The notes beneath the pieces were generated by a model. That model was not told the DNA's origin. It searched no databases and was given only the letters and a program-made list of their open reading frames with translations. A program made the translations under genes and the position numbers. From Ligustrum vulgare (taxonomy: Eukaryota; Streptophyta; Magnoliopsida; Lamiales; Oleaceae), in the NCBI GenBank assembly GCA_963555705.1, contig OY743187.1, forward strand, positions 10,492,133 through 10,556,132: a DNA stretch of 64,000 nucleotides. The letters run 5' to 3'. Shown here in pieces: positions 20,390 to 42,592 of this stretch (position 1 is its first letter; each line of letters begins with the position of its first letter).

Positions 20390-20725
20390 TGAATAATGCA
20401 ACAGAGTATCGAAAGGGATTTCAATAATATTTGCTCAGTATTATTCTTTACAAGTGCAGGAAATATATAGAGAAAATAAAATGCAACTGAAGGTTCTAGA
20501 ACTAAATCTAAGTTGTACACGTAGTGATGAAGATTATACAGATGCAAAGGGCATGAGCAAATTCAGTTATCTGTATGCACAGGTTGTATATATAGGCTTG
20601 CTGGAGAAGAAGAGAAAACACGTGCAGTTCACATGGCTGAGATTTAGTAAAAGCGTAAAAGTATATTTCACATTTGCAACCGGGTTTGGGCTTCTTCATT
20701 TACGATTTGATTCTTCTGTTTAACT
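20390..20725 (-). repeat. 3' LTR of Copia element A
   Basis: About 335 bp, matching 25110-25446 with scattered substitutions. The outer end reads TGAATAATG on the plus strand; the inner end, near TTTAACT, abuts the purine tract. Confidence 0.85.
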
Positions 20726-20739
20726 TTCCCTCTCAAACG

Positions 20740-23700
20740 AAGCAGAGGCAGCACGATGCCAAGTTTGCTCCTTAGAAGAAAGAATCTGGAATGCCCAACA
20801 CTATTAGTCAGAACATCTGCTGTTTGATCTGTTGTTGGTATGTATTTTACATCAATTTTCTTTTCTGCAATTTTATCTCTGATGAAGTGAACATCCAGCT
20901 CCACATGTTTTGTTATGGCATGGAAAATAGGATTAGTAGCTAAAGCTTTTGCACTTGGTTTTTCGCACCATAGAATAGGAGTAGACAGCAATGGAAAGCT
21001 GATTTCTTGAAATAAACTAGTGATCCATGAGACTTCTGCAGTTGCCATGGCCAGTGCTCTATACTCGGACTCAACACTTGATCTGGCCACAACCTTTTGT
21101 TTCTTTGGGCACCATGAAATAAGTGTTTCTCCTATACAAACATAGTATGCAGCAGTAGATTTCCTGTCGTCTATGCATGATGCCCAATCTGCATCAGTGA
21201 AACCATGTAACTCCAGTATTTCGTTTCTTTTGATCCACAAACCATGGTCTAAAGTTCTAGTTAAATTTCGGAAGACTCTTTTGTGTGCTTGCTAGTGTTC
21301 AGCCATAGGACACTGCAGGAAATGACTTAGCTTGTTAACAATATAAGCTAACTCTGGCCTTATAAGGGCTAGATACCGGAGACTCCCTACTGCACTCTTA
21401 TAAAAAGCACTATTTTTGAATTCCTCCTTTCCTTCTTTGGATAATGTTTTTCCATCTACACTTGGTGTTGGACGTGGCTTTAGATGCATCAACTCATACT
21501 TCTTCAAGAGACCTTTGACATATGTGGCTTGAGAGAGATGGATTCCTGATTCATTTCTTGTAGCTTCAACTCCTAGAAACTAATGCAATTCCCCCAAGTC
21601 TTTAAGGCAAATTTATTGTGCAGATTAGTAATGAGAGTATGAACTTTGCTATTATTATTCCCTATGATGAGGATGTCATCGACATATATGAGGATAAATG
21701 TAATGTCCTTTCCAGTGTTGAGATAGAAGAAAGATGAGTCAGCCTTTGATTGATTAAAATCCCATTATACTAAGGTGCCCTTTAGTTTCTCAAACCAGAC
21801 TCTTGGGGCTTGTTTGAGTCCATAAAAGGCTTTGTTGAGTTTGCAAACAAAGGATGGTCTTTCCAAATCTTCGAAGCTAGCTGGTTGAGCCATAAACACT
21901 GCCTCCTCCAAGTGATCGTTTAGGAATGCATTGTTTATGTTGACTTGACGTATTTTCTAGTCCTTAGCCACAGCAATAGTTAAAATAATTCTCAGGGTAG
22001 CAGACTTGAGAACCGAACTGAAAGTTTCAAAATAGTCAATCCCCGGAGTTTAATGAAAACCCTTTGCTACAAGCCTTGCTTTATACCTTTGAATTGACCC
22101 ATCTGAGTTTTGTTTGAGCTTAAATACCCATTTGTTGCCAACCACATTGTAGTTCCTTGAAGGTGGAACAAGCTTCCAAGTATTGTTCCTTAGAAGTGCA
22201 TCATATTCCTTCTCCATAGCCAATTTCCATCTTCTATTTTGGAGAGCTTCTGAGACTGAAGTAGGTTCCTCACTTTCTGTTGAAGTCTCTGTCATTTTCA
22301 CTGTGTATACTTTAGGTTTAAAAATTCCGGCCTTACCTTTTGTTACCATGGGATGATCATTGCTGGGATTGACATTTTTAGCTTCATTCTCATCATTTCC
22401 TCCTGTAGTGTTCTGAGTTGTGTCTGGCTATTCACTTACAGGACTTGTTGACATTCTGTATGCACTTCTTTCAGTGCTGTTTTCTCTAATGCTGGGAGGA
22501 GTAGGTGGTTGATAGTAGTTGTGGCCTTCTTGTTGTGAGTCTGAACCAGGCACTTGACTCTCCTGTGGAGGAAAAGAATTAAAATCAGGCATACCAACTT
22601 CCTTGGGATCAGGTTGTGGACACTGGAAATGTAGATTGTTTAGGTGGATGATAAATGAGGATGTAGGTGATGTAGATGATGTAGATGAGATTTTGTGCTT
22701 GGTTGAAAAATTAGAAGGATAAGGAAATTCATTCTCATGGAATATAACATGTCAAGATATGTAAGTTCTGCCTTGTGTATTTAGACATTTGTATCCTTTT
22801 TGAGAATCACTATATCCCAAGAAGATGCAGTTTGTTGAGTAGAAGCTAAGTTTATGTGATTGGTAAGGTCTTAGACATGGGTAGCATGCACACCCAAAGA
22901 TTTTGAGGAATTGGTAATCAACATCCTTAGAGAACAGGGTTGAATAGGGTGAGTTTAGATGAAGAACTTGAGTATGAGTTCAATTTATTAGGTAGTTAGA
23001 GGTATGAAAGGCTTCTCACCAGAATTTTACTGGAATTTTAGCTTAAGCTAGAAGAGTTAACTTCCTTTCAACTCTTCCATTTTGGGCTGAATTATATGGG
23101 CAAGAATGTCTAAAAATTATGCCAATGTTGTTGGTGAAGTTAGTGAATGGTTTGAACTTACCCACCCACCCCCAGTCAATTTGGAGTATTTTTATTTTTC
23201 TTTCCATTTGATTTTTAACCATGGTTTTGAATTGAATGAAGATGTGTAATGCTTCATACTTCCTTTTCATTGGGTATATCAAAGTAGATTTGCTGAAGTC
23301 ATCAACAAAAATAATGTAATATCTAAACTGTGAAGTTGAGATGACAGGAGTAGGACCCCAAACATCCGAGCATACAAGGTCAAGTGGTTTCTTTGCTTGT
23401 GATTTAGACTGATGAATAGGTAATGCATGTGATTTCCCTAGTTGGCAGGCTTCACAAGACAGATTAGCAATCTTAGAAGTAGAAGTTTTATTGCATAATT
23501 TGAGTACATGGGATTTGACTTGGGAGGAAGGATGTCCCAGTCTACAGTGTAAGGTTTTAAATAAGGAACTAGTATTGTTTTCTGAAGACTCAGTAACAGA
23601 TTCAATGCTGTGAGAGAGAGCTGAGGCTGATGGTAAATTATTTTGAGTTTTGTTGATCTTTGAGGAACTTAGTTGGTATAAGCCATCTTTAATTTTCTCT

Positions 23701-25078
23701 TCCAGCAGGAGAGCTTTCGTATCCTTATCCTTCACACAACAAAAAGTGGGATGAAATTCCATAAAAACACAGTTACTAGAGGATAATTTTGAAACACTTA
23801 TGAGGTTTTTCCTTATTTTTGGAACATGTAGGATTTCATTTAAGAACAAGGGTTTAGAATAAGTAGGAATAACAGATTTACTAATATGAGATATGGGAAG
23901 TAAATCACCATTACCAACTATTACTCATTTCTTACCTTCGTACTGAGAAATCGAACTACCAGTTTCAGATTCTGTAACATGGTCCCTTTGCCCAATGTTT
24001 GCATACCATGTAGGATCTGTAACTGAGTCTGATGTAGCAAGGTAATCACTGGATTGAGCTGATGATTTGTGTTGATGGGTACTGCCAGTTGAGTATGGAG
24101 AGTTTCCATTGTAAGACTCATCAAATCTGTAGAGACATACATTTTCCTTATGTCCTACCTTGTTACAAACTTAACATATTGGCCCATTATATCTACCACC
24201 ACCTCTTGATCTTCCTCCCCTTCTGCCTCTGGTGAAGTTGTTTACAAAATTACGATTGTAATTTGGCTTGTAAGATCTCCCTTGTTGATAACTTCTTCCT
24301 CTAATATTCTGATTGAGATTAGCTAAACACTGATTAACATTGATACTTTCAAAATCATTTTCAATTATTCAATGTGTTCAAGCCTACACTCATAGATCAT
24401 GAGAGTAGCTTGTAAGTTCTCCCCATGTAACATCTACCTTTCCAATAATGTGGACAACTATTGGTGTCCATTCTTCATCAAGGCCAGTAAGGACCTGACT
24501 AATCAAGTTAGGCACCGGAATACTCTTTCCAGCTACCTCCAAATTGTCTGATATATTCTTCATTTTGGAAAGATACTGGTCTATCTTTAGGTCACCCTTC
24601 CTAGTTTTTTTGGTAACTCTCCAGTAAGGAAGGTGATTCTTGACCTATTTCGGATTCCATAGCTTTCATTGATTGCATCCCAAAGCTTGCTATCAATAGA
24701 AGCTCCCATAACCCTCATAGCACTATCTGGTGTCATTGTTGTGCAGAGCCAACCTATTAGAAGTTGATCAGTAGACATTCACTAATTGTAGACTGGATTT
24801 GTGACCATTTCCAATGTCTCCCCTATTTTAGTTGGAGTTTTAGCAGCTGGAATGACAATAGTTTTTGGTGGGTAGAGCTTAGTTCTCAGTAGATTCTCTT
24901 CCAGATTATGGGCACGAATAGTGGTTAGAATCATATGCTTCCAGAGGAGATAGTTATCCTTATCTAATTTCACTGAAGGAGTTTGTGTGAGGTTGGTTCC
25001 AAAAGGGGAATTTATGCTTCTTCCCAGCATTGGAGGTGAAGTAGTGGTGGATTGAGAAGTAGTGTTTTGTGTAGACAT
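20740..25078 (-). pseudogene. Copia gag-pol remnant (element A)
   Basis: The gag start is the ATG at 25076-25078, followed by a Ser/Thr/Gln-rich N-terminus and a gag domain with LDKDNYLLWKHMI. Moving down the minus strand there follow fragments of the gag C-terminus and zinc knuckle (24.1-24.8 kb), a GAG-pre-integrase and integrase core (23043-23849, with HCRLGHPSSQVKSHV), the reverse transcriptase start (22050-22349, with NKWVFKLKQNSDG), the catalytic IYVDD segment (near 21680), and RNase H (20740-21240, with GFTDADWASC and ARSSVESEYRALA). Numerous frameshifts and stops make it non-functional. Confidence 0.85.
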
Positions 25079-25109
25079 AGCTTTGAAGCTAAGTAGCTCT
25101 GATACCAAG

Positions 25110-25446
25110 TAAATAATGCAATAGAGTATCGAAAGGGATTTCAATAATATTTGCTCAATATTATTCTTTACAAGTGTAGGGAATACATAGAGAAAATACA
25201 ATGCAGCTGAAGGTTCTAGAATTAAATCTAAGTTGTACACGTAGTGATGAAGATTATACAGATGCAAAGGGCGTGAGCAGATTCGGTTACCTATATGCAC
25301 AAGTTGTATGTATATGCTTGCTGAAGAAGAAGAGAAAACACGTGTAGTTCACATGGCTGAGATTTAGTAAAAGCGTAAAAGTGTATTTCATGTTTTCAAA
25401 CGGGTTTTGGGCTTCTTCATTTACAATTTCATTCTTCTATTTAACT
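25110..25446 (-). repeat. 5' LTR of Copia element A
   Basis: About 337 bp. The outer edge near 25446 meets a copy of the dispersed repeat that continues in 20390's left flank. Its first base pair at the inner end reads TA instead of TG, which I take as a point mutation. Confidence 0.85.
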
Positions 25447-25865
25447 AAAACAAGTTTATAAATAACATTTCCAGAAAGCACTTTTTAGTCACACACATTT
25501 CTCAAAATTGTTGCTTGTAGTATTCCAAAACTACATTGAAAAGCTTAAATAATCAGCCAAACATTCTAATAATTCAGCAGGGATGATGCAGTAAAGACAA
25601 CTTCAATAGCTGGAAAGATAATGCCTCATCTTATTATTAGATTATCATGTTGTATTTTTTCCTTTTCTTTAACTATAGAATTAGGGTTCAGAGATAATGT
25701 TGAACAATGTTAAAAATATGAGTCCAGACATTGACTCGAGAAATGTAGGGTTCATGTGTCAAATTGGTATTAGAAAAATAAAAAAAATATTCAATTAGCG
25801 TAATGTTAAAATTACATGAAAATGGTAGATCACTATAGTCTATATATGAGATGAAATATTTTGTC

Positions 25866-26711
25866 TTGTAATATGAGTAATAAAGGAATCCATTTCCTTG
25901 CGAGTGGCACCACTGACTGTTTTACTGCATCTGATAATTCTGCTGCCCTATGTCTCATCTCTGAATCCATCGATCTTCTTATGGCCTCCTCGACTGATAC
26001 TGCCAACACCACCTCGTCTCGACAGGACCAATCCCGGACTTGGAGACCAATCGATTTTTAGTACTTTTTGTGACTTTGTCATCAGTACGGCGTTTCTTGG
26101 CTGGTCTGAATGCATTGGCCATGCTGCTATTAGCACTCCCAAGCTTACGCTCTATGCATGAATTCCACCCACAATGAGATATGAGTCCGCCAATTGAAGG
26201 GTGCCCCAAAATTTTCAACTGGGGTGCCCAGTCCCTAATAATTATCCCTCTTTCTTCTAATCTCTTGTCGTACCTCTATTCATTTATGAAAACTTAGAAA
26301 AACGAATCTAACATGGACATAAAGATAATTTGTATTGGTTTATAAATACCCTTCTGGTAATGGAGCTTTCCTTGTATCTCCTTCGAAGACATCACCTCTA
26401 TCTGCATCTCGCAATACCCATATGAACTTCTGTTCACTCTGTTCAGGTTTTCTGGCGTATTCCCAGTAAAATGAATGTAAAGAGAAATCCGAAAACAATA
26501 GGATTCGACATTCGGTATTGAGACTATGTCCTCAACAACACAAGTCATTGGAGTGTCATAGATGATAATTATTCTTCATGATGTGCTTGAAATTCTGTTT
26601 ACGAATTCATAAATAGGCTCGCGTAGATGAATTGACAACGCGTGAAGTGCCGGAACCATTTGTGATGGATGGCATTAGGGTCAAGGAGAGGATTGTGAAA
26701 TGGAGGTATTG
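25866..26711 (-). pseudogene. UGT copy 2 pseudogene, 3' part
   Basis: The C-terminal part of a UGT closely related to copies 1 and 4. The PSPG box is recognisable around 26060-26230 (GHPSIGG and HCGWNSC), but the frame is broken there. The native stop codon is lost, and about 75 bp of unrelated sequence sits near 26275-26350. A large internal deletion joins the FYWEY region directly to EQSEQKFIWVL, removing over 100 residues. The sequence ends at 26711, where Copia element B interrupts it; the N-terminal part resumes at 31704. Non-functional. Confidence 0.9.
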
Positions 26712-26912
26712 TGATAAGTTTCACCACAAAAAATCTCTTCCTTTTCTCATTCATCAAGTCATCAATATAAAGATAATACAAGCCCACTAATCATTCTCAT
26801 AATTAAGCTAAGAATAATGGACGGCATTTACTTTCCTAAGAAGATATGATTCTATATTAACAATTATCATATATCCTAAATATAAGATAAGAATATCTTA
26901 ATAATCTCAGTA
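26712..26912 (-). repeat. 3' LTR of Copia element B
   Basis: 201 bp, starting TGATAAGTTTCACC and ending ATCTCAGTA on the plus strand, followed by a C-rich run that is the polypurine tract of the minus strand. Confidence 0.9.
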
Positions 26913-26925
26913 CCCCCCCCCCCCC

Positions 26926-29900
26926 TCAAGTTGGAGCATGAAGATTTCGAATGCCCAACTTGCGAAGGAGGAACTCAAATTGTGCTTTTCCCAAGGCCTT
27001 TGTAAAAATGTCCGCTAGTTGTACCGTTGTAGGAACATACGAGGGACAAATGATTCCTGCCGTCACCGCATCACTAAGAAAATGACAATCAGCTTCAATA
27101 TGCTTCGTTCGTTCATGAAATACTGGATTTTGAGCTATATGTAATGCTGATTGACTATCACAATATAATATCATCCCTTTGGAATGACTAACTCCCAAAT
27201 CACCAAGTAACGGTTTGAGCCATTTTAGCTCACATGTAGTCGCCGCCATAGAGCGATACTCAGCCTCTGCAAAAGAACGAGATACGATTGGCTGTTTCTT
27301 AGTTTTCCAAGACACCGGAGAAAGACCAAGTAACACCAACCATCCAGTCAAAGAACATCTCATAAGTGGGCAACTCGCCCAATCCTAATCACACCAACCC
27401 TCCAAACTCAGTTTACTATCAAACCGAAGTAGAATACCTTGGCCAGGATTTTTCTTCAAATATCTAACAACCCTTAAGGCTGCCTCCCAATGCTCTTCAC
27501 GAGGTTGCTGCATAAACTGAGACAAAATGTGTACAGAATAAGCAAGATTAGGTCTAGTCACAAACAAATAAATCAACCGCCCTATAAGTCTTCGATAGGG
27601 TTCCGGATCTTCAAGTGGCGTACCAGAAGCCAACACTAGCTTATGGTGTTGTTCCATTGGAAACTCTGCGGGCTTGGCGCCTAGTGTTCCTGTTTCGTCA
27701 ATGATTTCCAAGACATATTTTCGCTGGAAAAGATAAATCCCCTCGGGATTACAGGCAACCTCCAGCCCCAAAAAAGATTTTAAGACTCCCAAATCCTTCA
27801 TATGAAAGCATGCACCTAAGTAAGCTTTAAAAATTTCAGAGTTGTAATATCATTCCCAGCAATAATTAAGTCATCCACATAAACTAGCACATTGATCTAT
27901 ATTTCTCTCCTATGTAATGTAAAGAGTGAGTAATCTGAATAGGATTGAACAAATCCATATTGCTTCAATGTCGTAGCCAACTTAGCAAACCAACAACGAG
28001 GAGCTTGTTTTAAACTGTACGACTTTTTCAACCTGCAAACCAAATTCGGGTCAGTGTTTTTAAAACCTGGAGGAACTTTCATATACACCTCCGCATCCAA
28101 GTCACCATGGAGAAAAGCGTCGCGCACATCCATTTGATGTACTTCCCACTTTTTAATTACCGCCACTGCCAAGAAGGTACGAATAGTCACCATTTTTGCT
28201 ACCGGGGCAAATGTCTCATCATAGTGTATTCCCTCTATCTGATGGTGCCCGAATATAACAAGTCTCGCTTTCAACCGTTCTATGCTCCCATCTGAGTGAT
28301 GTTTTATTTTATATACCCATATACTCCCGAGTGCTTTCTTCTCGGGCGGCATTTCTTCCATAACCCATTTCTCATTCTCTTCCAAGGCTCGTATCTCATT
28401 GCCCATTGCATCACGCCAACCAGAATCCTTTACGGATTCCTTAAAATTCTTAGGTTCTTTCCTTTCCGTCACAGCTACAACAAAATTTCGATGTCTAGCA
28501 GAAAATCGTTCACAAGATACAAAGTAAGTAATAGGATAAGGAGTACCTGAGGCATGTTGTAGGGAAGATGAACTTTTCGAGGACTTTACTTTTCGAATCG
28601 TATGAGTGACAAAATCCTTATATCTTGTCGATGGAATTTTGTTTCTCATCCCCCTTCCCAATTCTGGTTCCACATTTTCCTCCCTTGCAACAGCCACCTC
28701 TGGCTCCCCGGGCTCTACATCACCCTCTTGCACTGTCACAATATCAGCCCTATCAACCCCGTATGTTGGCGCTGCCTCGCCATCCACACCACTCACACTT
28801 CCTCCCTCATCTGATACCAGAGCAGCTCTATTACATCCCCCACGCAACCCCCTTGGAGCTACGTCTGCTCATCTCCTTGCAAAGCCGTGGATGCACCTCC
28901 CCCCCCCCCTCTCTAAGTGATGCATCATAAGTCTCCCAACCAATATCATCATCAGCATACTCAATATCATAATTAATGGGAGGAGTAGAGTGAGTTTTGT
29001 CTTGTTGCACAGTAAATGGAAATTCATGTTCATAAAATTTCACATCTCTAGAGACAAAGTATTCTTTGGATTCCAAATCATACAATTTCCATCCCCTTTT
29101 CCCATAGGGATCCCCCACAAATATGCACTTTCGAATTCTACTTGCAAACTTATCCCCGCCACGTCGTTGATTATGGGCATAACATAAGCAACCAAAAATT
29201 TTCATGTTATCAAAGTGAGGGACTTTACCAAATAATTTTTCATAAGGTGTCAGATAATTAAGCACGCTAGACGCTGTTCGATTAATTAAATAACACGCTG
29301 CCAACACACATTCACCCCAAAATTGCATTGGTAAATGACCCTGAAATCTAAGTTCCTGTGCCACATTCATAATACGTTGATGTTTTCGTTCAACTCTCCC
29401 ATTTTGTTGTGGAGTACCCACACATGACGTCTCAAACACAATCCCATTCTTTAAAAAATAATCACGTAGACAATTAAATTTGGTACCGTTATCACTTCGT
29501 ACTTTCTTTAGTTTCTTATCAAATTGTCTATCAACCAATGCAACAAAATTCATAAACATAGTCTCAATCTCAGTTTTATTGCATAACAAATAAACCCAAA
29601 CTGCACGCGAATAATCGTCTACAATTGTCAAGTAATATTGCGCCCCACATGATGAAGGAGTTCGATAAGATCCGCATAAATCACAATGAACTAATTCAAA
29701 CAAACTACTTGCATTATTCTCACTTAATGGAAAACTATCCCTATGCTGCTTAGCACGTGGACATACATCACATGTTCTGTTATTCGTGCTTCTACTAAAC
29801 TAACTTACATAGGGGATGAACTTTAACACCTTTTCCGATGGATGACCCAAACGTTTATGGCACAAATCCATTGACAAATCCCCTTCCAACGCCAATGCAC

Positions 29901-31407
29901 GCACCTTTGGAACACCCCGAAAAAGTAAAGTCCATCGGTCCGTTCACCCGCTCCAATCAACTTCCTCGTCGTCCGGTCCTATATTACACACAATGCATTA
30001 GTAATTTGAACGATACAATTGGAGTCATCGATTAATTGTGTTATGGAAATTAAGTTGCAAGTTAATTGAGGCACAAAAAGAACGTTATCGAGCCGCAAAC
30101 CACCATCCAAAATCACACTACCCTCCTTTGTAGCAGTCGCATCTTTCCCATTCGACAATCCCACCGATATGTTTGTAATCTTTTGCACATTAATCAGACA
30201 ATATTAATTTCCTGTCACGTGGTGTGAGGCTCCCGTGTCAATAATCCAAGGAATGTCATTCTTACAGTGAAGACGATCATTGGTTTTAGGAATGTTCAAA
30301 GCATCAAGAATTTGTTACCATTGTGCTAGAGTAATGCCTGATATACCTGCTGCCTCACTCGAGTTCGGTTTTGCATGAGACTGCCCACCCTTAGCACTGC
30401 TACTACTGCTACCTGCTGCAGCTTTGTTGGCGCGCACAGGTGCGTTGTGGGTGCCCCTGCTACGCCCTCCAGAACGGCCTGCTCCTCTCCCTGCCGTTGC
30501 TCCGCTAAGACCCGGTCCACGTCCACCCCGAGGACTGACCCCCCCACCACTCAAGGAACCCATGAAGCTGAAAACACGAGCTTTCTTCGTGCCCTTCTCT
30601 GTTGCAGTGAGTCAGAATTTGTCAGAATTGTCCACAAGTTTAGATTTACCTCGCGCATCGAGTGTAACTCTAAAAGCCATGACATTGTCACGATTCTGAT
30701 GAGTTGAAGAGTCTCCTCGCAGTAGCCTCTCATCTTGTATGACTCGCTGATATGCTTGATCAATGTTTGGTAACAGATCTTGAGAAAGCAAATTTGAGCG
30801 AATCGTTGCATAAGCCCCATCTAGACCAATAAGAAAATGATGCTGGTAGTCTTCAGCACGGAAATCAATCACTTGTTTGTTGATATCACACGCACATCCT
30901 CCACATTTGCAAGTTGGCTTTATGACATAAGTCACAAGTTCATCCCATATACGAGATAGACGGCCAAAGTAGACCGACACCTCTTCATCTTTGTCTTGCT
31001 TGCATTCTCCTAGAGATGCCTTTAATTGGCATATACGAGTCCTGTTCACAACGCAAAAACGCTGCTTGAGATGTGTCCACAAGGATTGCACATCATCATA
31101 ATAAGAAAGAGTAGAGTGCAGTGATGGTTCAATAGTGTTAAGCAACCACTCTATGAGCATCGAATGCACTGCGGTCCAGTCCTCCAGTTTCTCAGGTGTC
31201 GTTGGTTTTTGGGACTGTCCCTTCTACAAAACCGTATTTTCTCTTTGCTTGCAACGAGGTTCGAATTACCCTCGCCCATTCATCATAATTCGGACCACGC
31301 AATTGTATTGGTGTAATCACGTTGCCGGGATTGTCACTCGAGCCAAGAAAAAATATCAAGTCAACTTTCTTCTGGCCATTACCTCTGTTCTCATCACCAC
31401 CAGCCAT
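26926..31407 (-). pseudogene. Copia gag-pol with frameshifts (element B)
   Basis: The gag begins at the ATG at 31405-31407, with SDNPGNVITPIQLRG and NYDEWARVIRTSLQ. It continues in a second frame (30612-31169, with the CX2-type CKCGGCACD segment) and a Gly/Ser-rich linker (30315-30563). The integrase domain covers 28831-29703 (HCDLCGSYRTPSS, then DDYSRAVW and TPQQNGRVERKH). Reverse transcriptase covers 27897-28847 ([19 protein letters not shown]), and an intact YVDDLIIAG lies just after a stop near 27880. RNase H covers 26926-27363 (SRSFAEAEYRSMA, then HIEADCHF). Several frame breaks make it non-functional as a single polyprotein. Confidence 0.88.
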
Positions 31408-31498
31408 AATCTCTTATGGTGCGTGATCTGTAAAAAAAAATTGTGTTTAAAAAAATTGTGTTTAATTTTCCCTAGGAAATTCCCTAGCTCTGATACCA

Positions 31499-31703
31499 TG
31501 ATAAGTTTCACCACAAAAAATCTCTTCCTTTTCTCATTCATCAAGTCATCAATATAAAGATATTACAAGCCCACTAATCATGCTCATAATTAAGCTAAGA
31601 ATAATGGACGGCATTTACTTTCCTAAGATAGAAGATATGATGATATATTAACAATTATCATATCTACTAAATATAAGCTAAGAATATCTTAATAATCTCA
31701 GTA
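31499..31703 (-). repeat. 5' LTR of Copia element B
   Basis: 205 bp, next to the primer-binding site. It matches the 3' LTR apart from a few substitutions and a short insertion near 31625. Confidence 0.9.
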
Positions 31704-31979
31704 TATTGAAAATTCATGAAAATGAATATTGTTAATGGCTGAAGGGTCCCAACAGTGTGCTTGAACCTTCGCCTGGCAGTTGTGCATGGTGGTGCTGATG
31801 AAATAGACAGGTACATTTTAGGCAGAGATGAGGCGGGACAGATGGAGGAGCTGGTTGAGATGACCTTGTGCCGGAAGTGACACCTCCGCACCATGACCAC
31901 CACCACCGGAGCCACTTTCGGACCATTTTTTGTCACCATTTTCTTGGCTATGGTTTTCGATAGCGTGATGCCTGGCCCT
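31704..31979 (-). pseudogene. UGT copy 2 pseudogene, 5' part
   Basis: The N-terminal part of the UGT interrupted by Copia element B. It continues without loss from the sequence at 26711 once the element and one TATTG are removed. The catalytic-His segment LPAQGHLNQLLHLSRL can be read. The position equivalent to the start codon of copies 3 and 4 is AGG instead of ATG (31977-31979), and there are frame problems near the N-terminus. The gene was therefore possibly damaged by more than the insertion. Confidence 0.88.
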
Positions 31980-32606
31980 TTTATTGGTTTGATATGGCTA
32001 AACAATGTCTTGTGAGGGTATAACAAGTGCTCCGTGCTTTGTCGCGGCAACCTGCTAAAATTCACTGTTCATTTTTGGTAAATTGGTGTCACACGTTAAA
32101 GTCAACATCCTTCAAATATTATTCATTAACTGTTTCCAAAATATCTTAAAGACTTCAAATCTCTCTCTCTCTCTCCCCGTAAACCGTAAACCTAACTGTA
32201 TACATTGTCCCGTTGAAAATACTCTAAGAAAACAGTATCACACTACACATTAAAAGAGCCACGTTTGCACTTTATTGTTCACCTTCGACATATTCGCTTT
32301 CCTCTGTCTGCCACTGTTGGTATTGGATCCACTTACTATCATCTCAAGCCTAATGATGAGCGCCTTGAAAGTTGAACTCCTTCATTTTAAAAGTTTGGAA
32401 AATATTTTCAATAAAAAAAAAAAAAAAAAAAAGTTGGGAAAATATATCATGATCTGCAATTGACAAGAGATATGAAAAGAATAAATTACCACAAGATAAA
32501 ATTGAATCGTTTAAAGCACCATATGCTATAATTTGATTTAGCATTATGACAAAATCTAAATCAAATTTAAATAATACAGTAACATGAGAAAGATCAACGT
32601 AACACC
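31980..32606. other. Intergenic between UGT copy 2 and the tRNA synthetase
   Basis: Sequence upstream of UGT copy 2 still resembles the upstream region of copy 4 (ATATCAAACCAATAAAA, near 31979-31995). A (CT)n run lies near 32162-32176 and an A-run at 32414-32432. The 3' untranslated region of the tRNA synthetase gene should extend down from 32606. No other gene seen. Confidence 0.45.
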
Positions 32607-42517
<9,911 letters not shown>

Positions 42518-42559
42518 GGCAATTGATTATTTTGCGTTCAATTCGATACCCTGTTCAGG

Positions 42560-42592
42560 CGTGGATGAATTCTTTATATCTTTATATATATT
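42560..42592 (-). promoter_or_regulatory. Probable core promoter of the SerRS gene
   Basis: On the minus strand ATATATAAAGATATAAAG lies 45-75 bp before the ATG at 42517. A TATA box here would give a 5' leader of about 30-45 nt. Assignment rests on position and composition only. Confidence 0.35.

Larger units (their letters stand above)
20390..25446 (-). mobile_element. Decayed Ty1/copia retrotransposon A
   Basis: LTR-like direct repeats lie at about 20390-20725 and 25110-25446. An initiator-Met tRNA primer-binding site (minus strand TGGTATCAGAGC) lies at 25096-25107, two bases inside the right LTR. A purine tract (GAGAGGGAAAG on the minus strand) borders the left LTR, so the element points to the minus strand. 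Flanking bases AAAAG and AAAAC would be an imperfect 5-bp duplication. The LTRs differ at many positions by eye, and the coding region is full of stops and frameshifts, so this is an old insertion. It landed inside a copy of the dispersed 'ttaaccacaca' repeat: GTTTATAAA lies on both sides. Confidence 0.87.
26712..31703 (-). mobile_element. Ty1/copia retrotransposon B, inserted in UGT copy 2
   Basis: LTRs of 201 and 205 bp (26712-26912 and 31499-31703) are flanked by a perfect 5-bp duplication, TATTG (26707-26711 and 31704-31708). The initiator-Met primer-binding site (minus strand TGGTATCAGAGC) is at 31487-31498 and a run of G (minus strand) borders the left LTR as polypurine tract. Orientation is minus, the same as the interrupted gene. 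The LTRs start TA rather than TG in element sense. They differ at only a handful of sites, and the coding region is less damaged than in element A, so it is younger. Confidence 0.93.

Noticed and set aside
25095..25107. tRNA-like word GCTCTGATACCA (also near 31487 and 39893)
   Set aside because: This is the reverse complement of a retrotransposon primer-binding site for initiator-Met tRNA next to each 5' LTR, not a tRNA gene.
28602..28930. Plus-strand open frames of 70-104 residues
   Set aside because: They are antisense shadows of the Copia element B linker and reverse transcriptase region.
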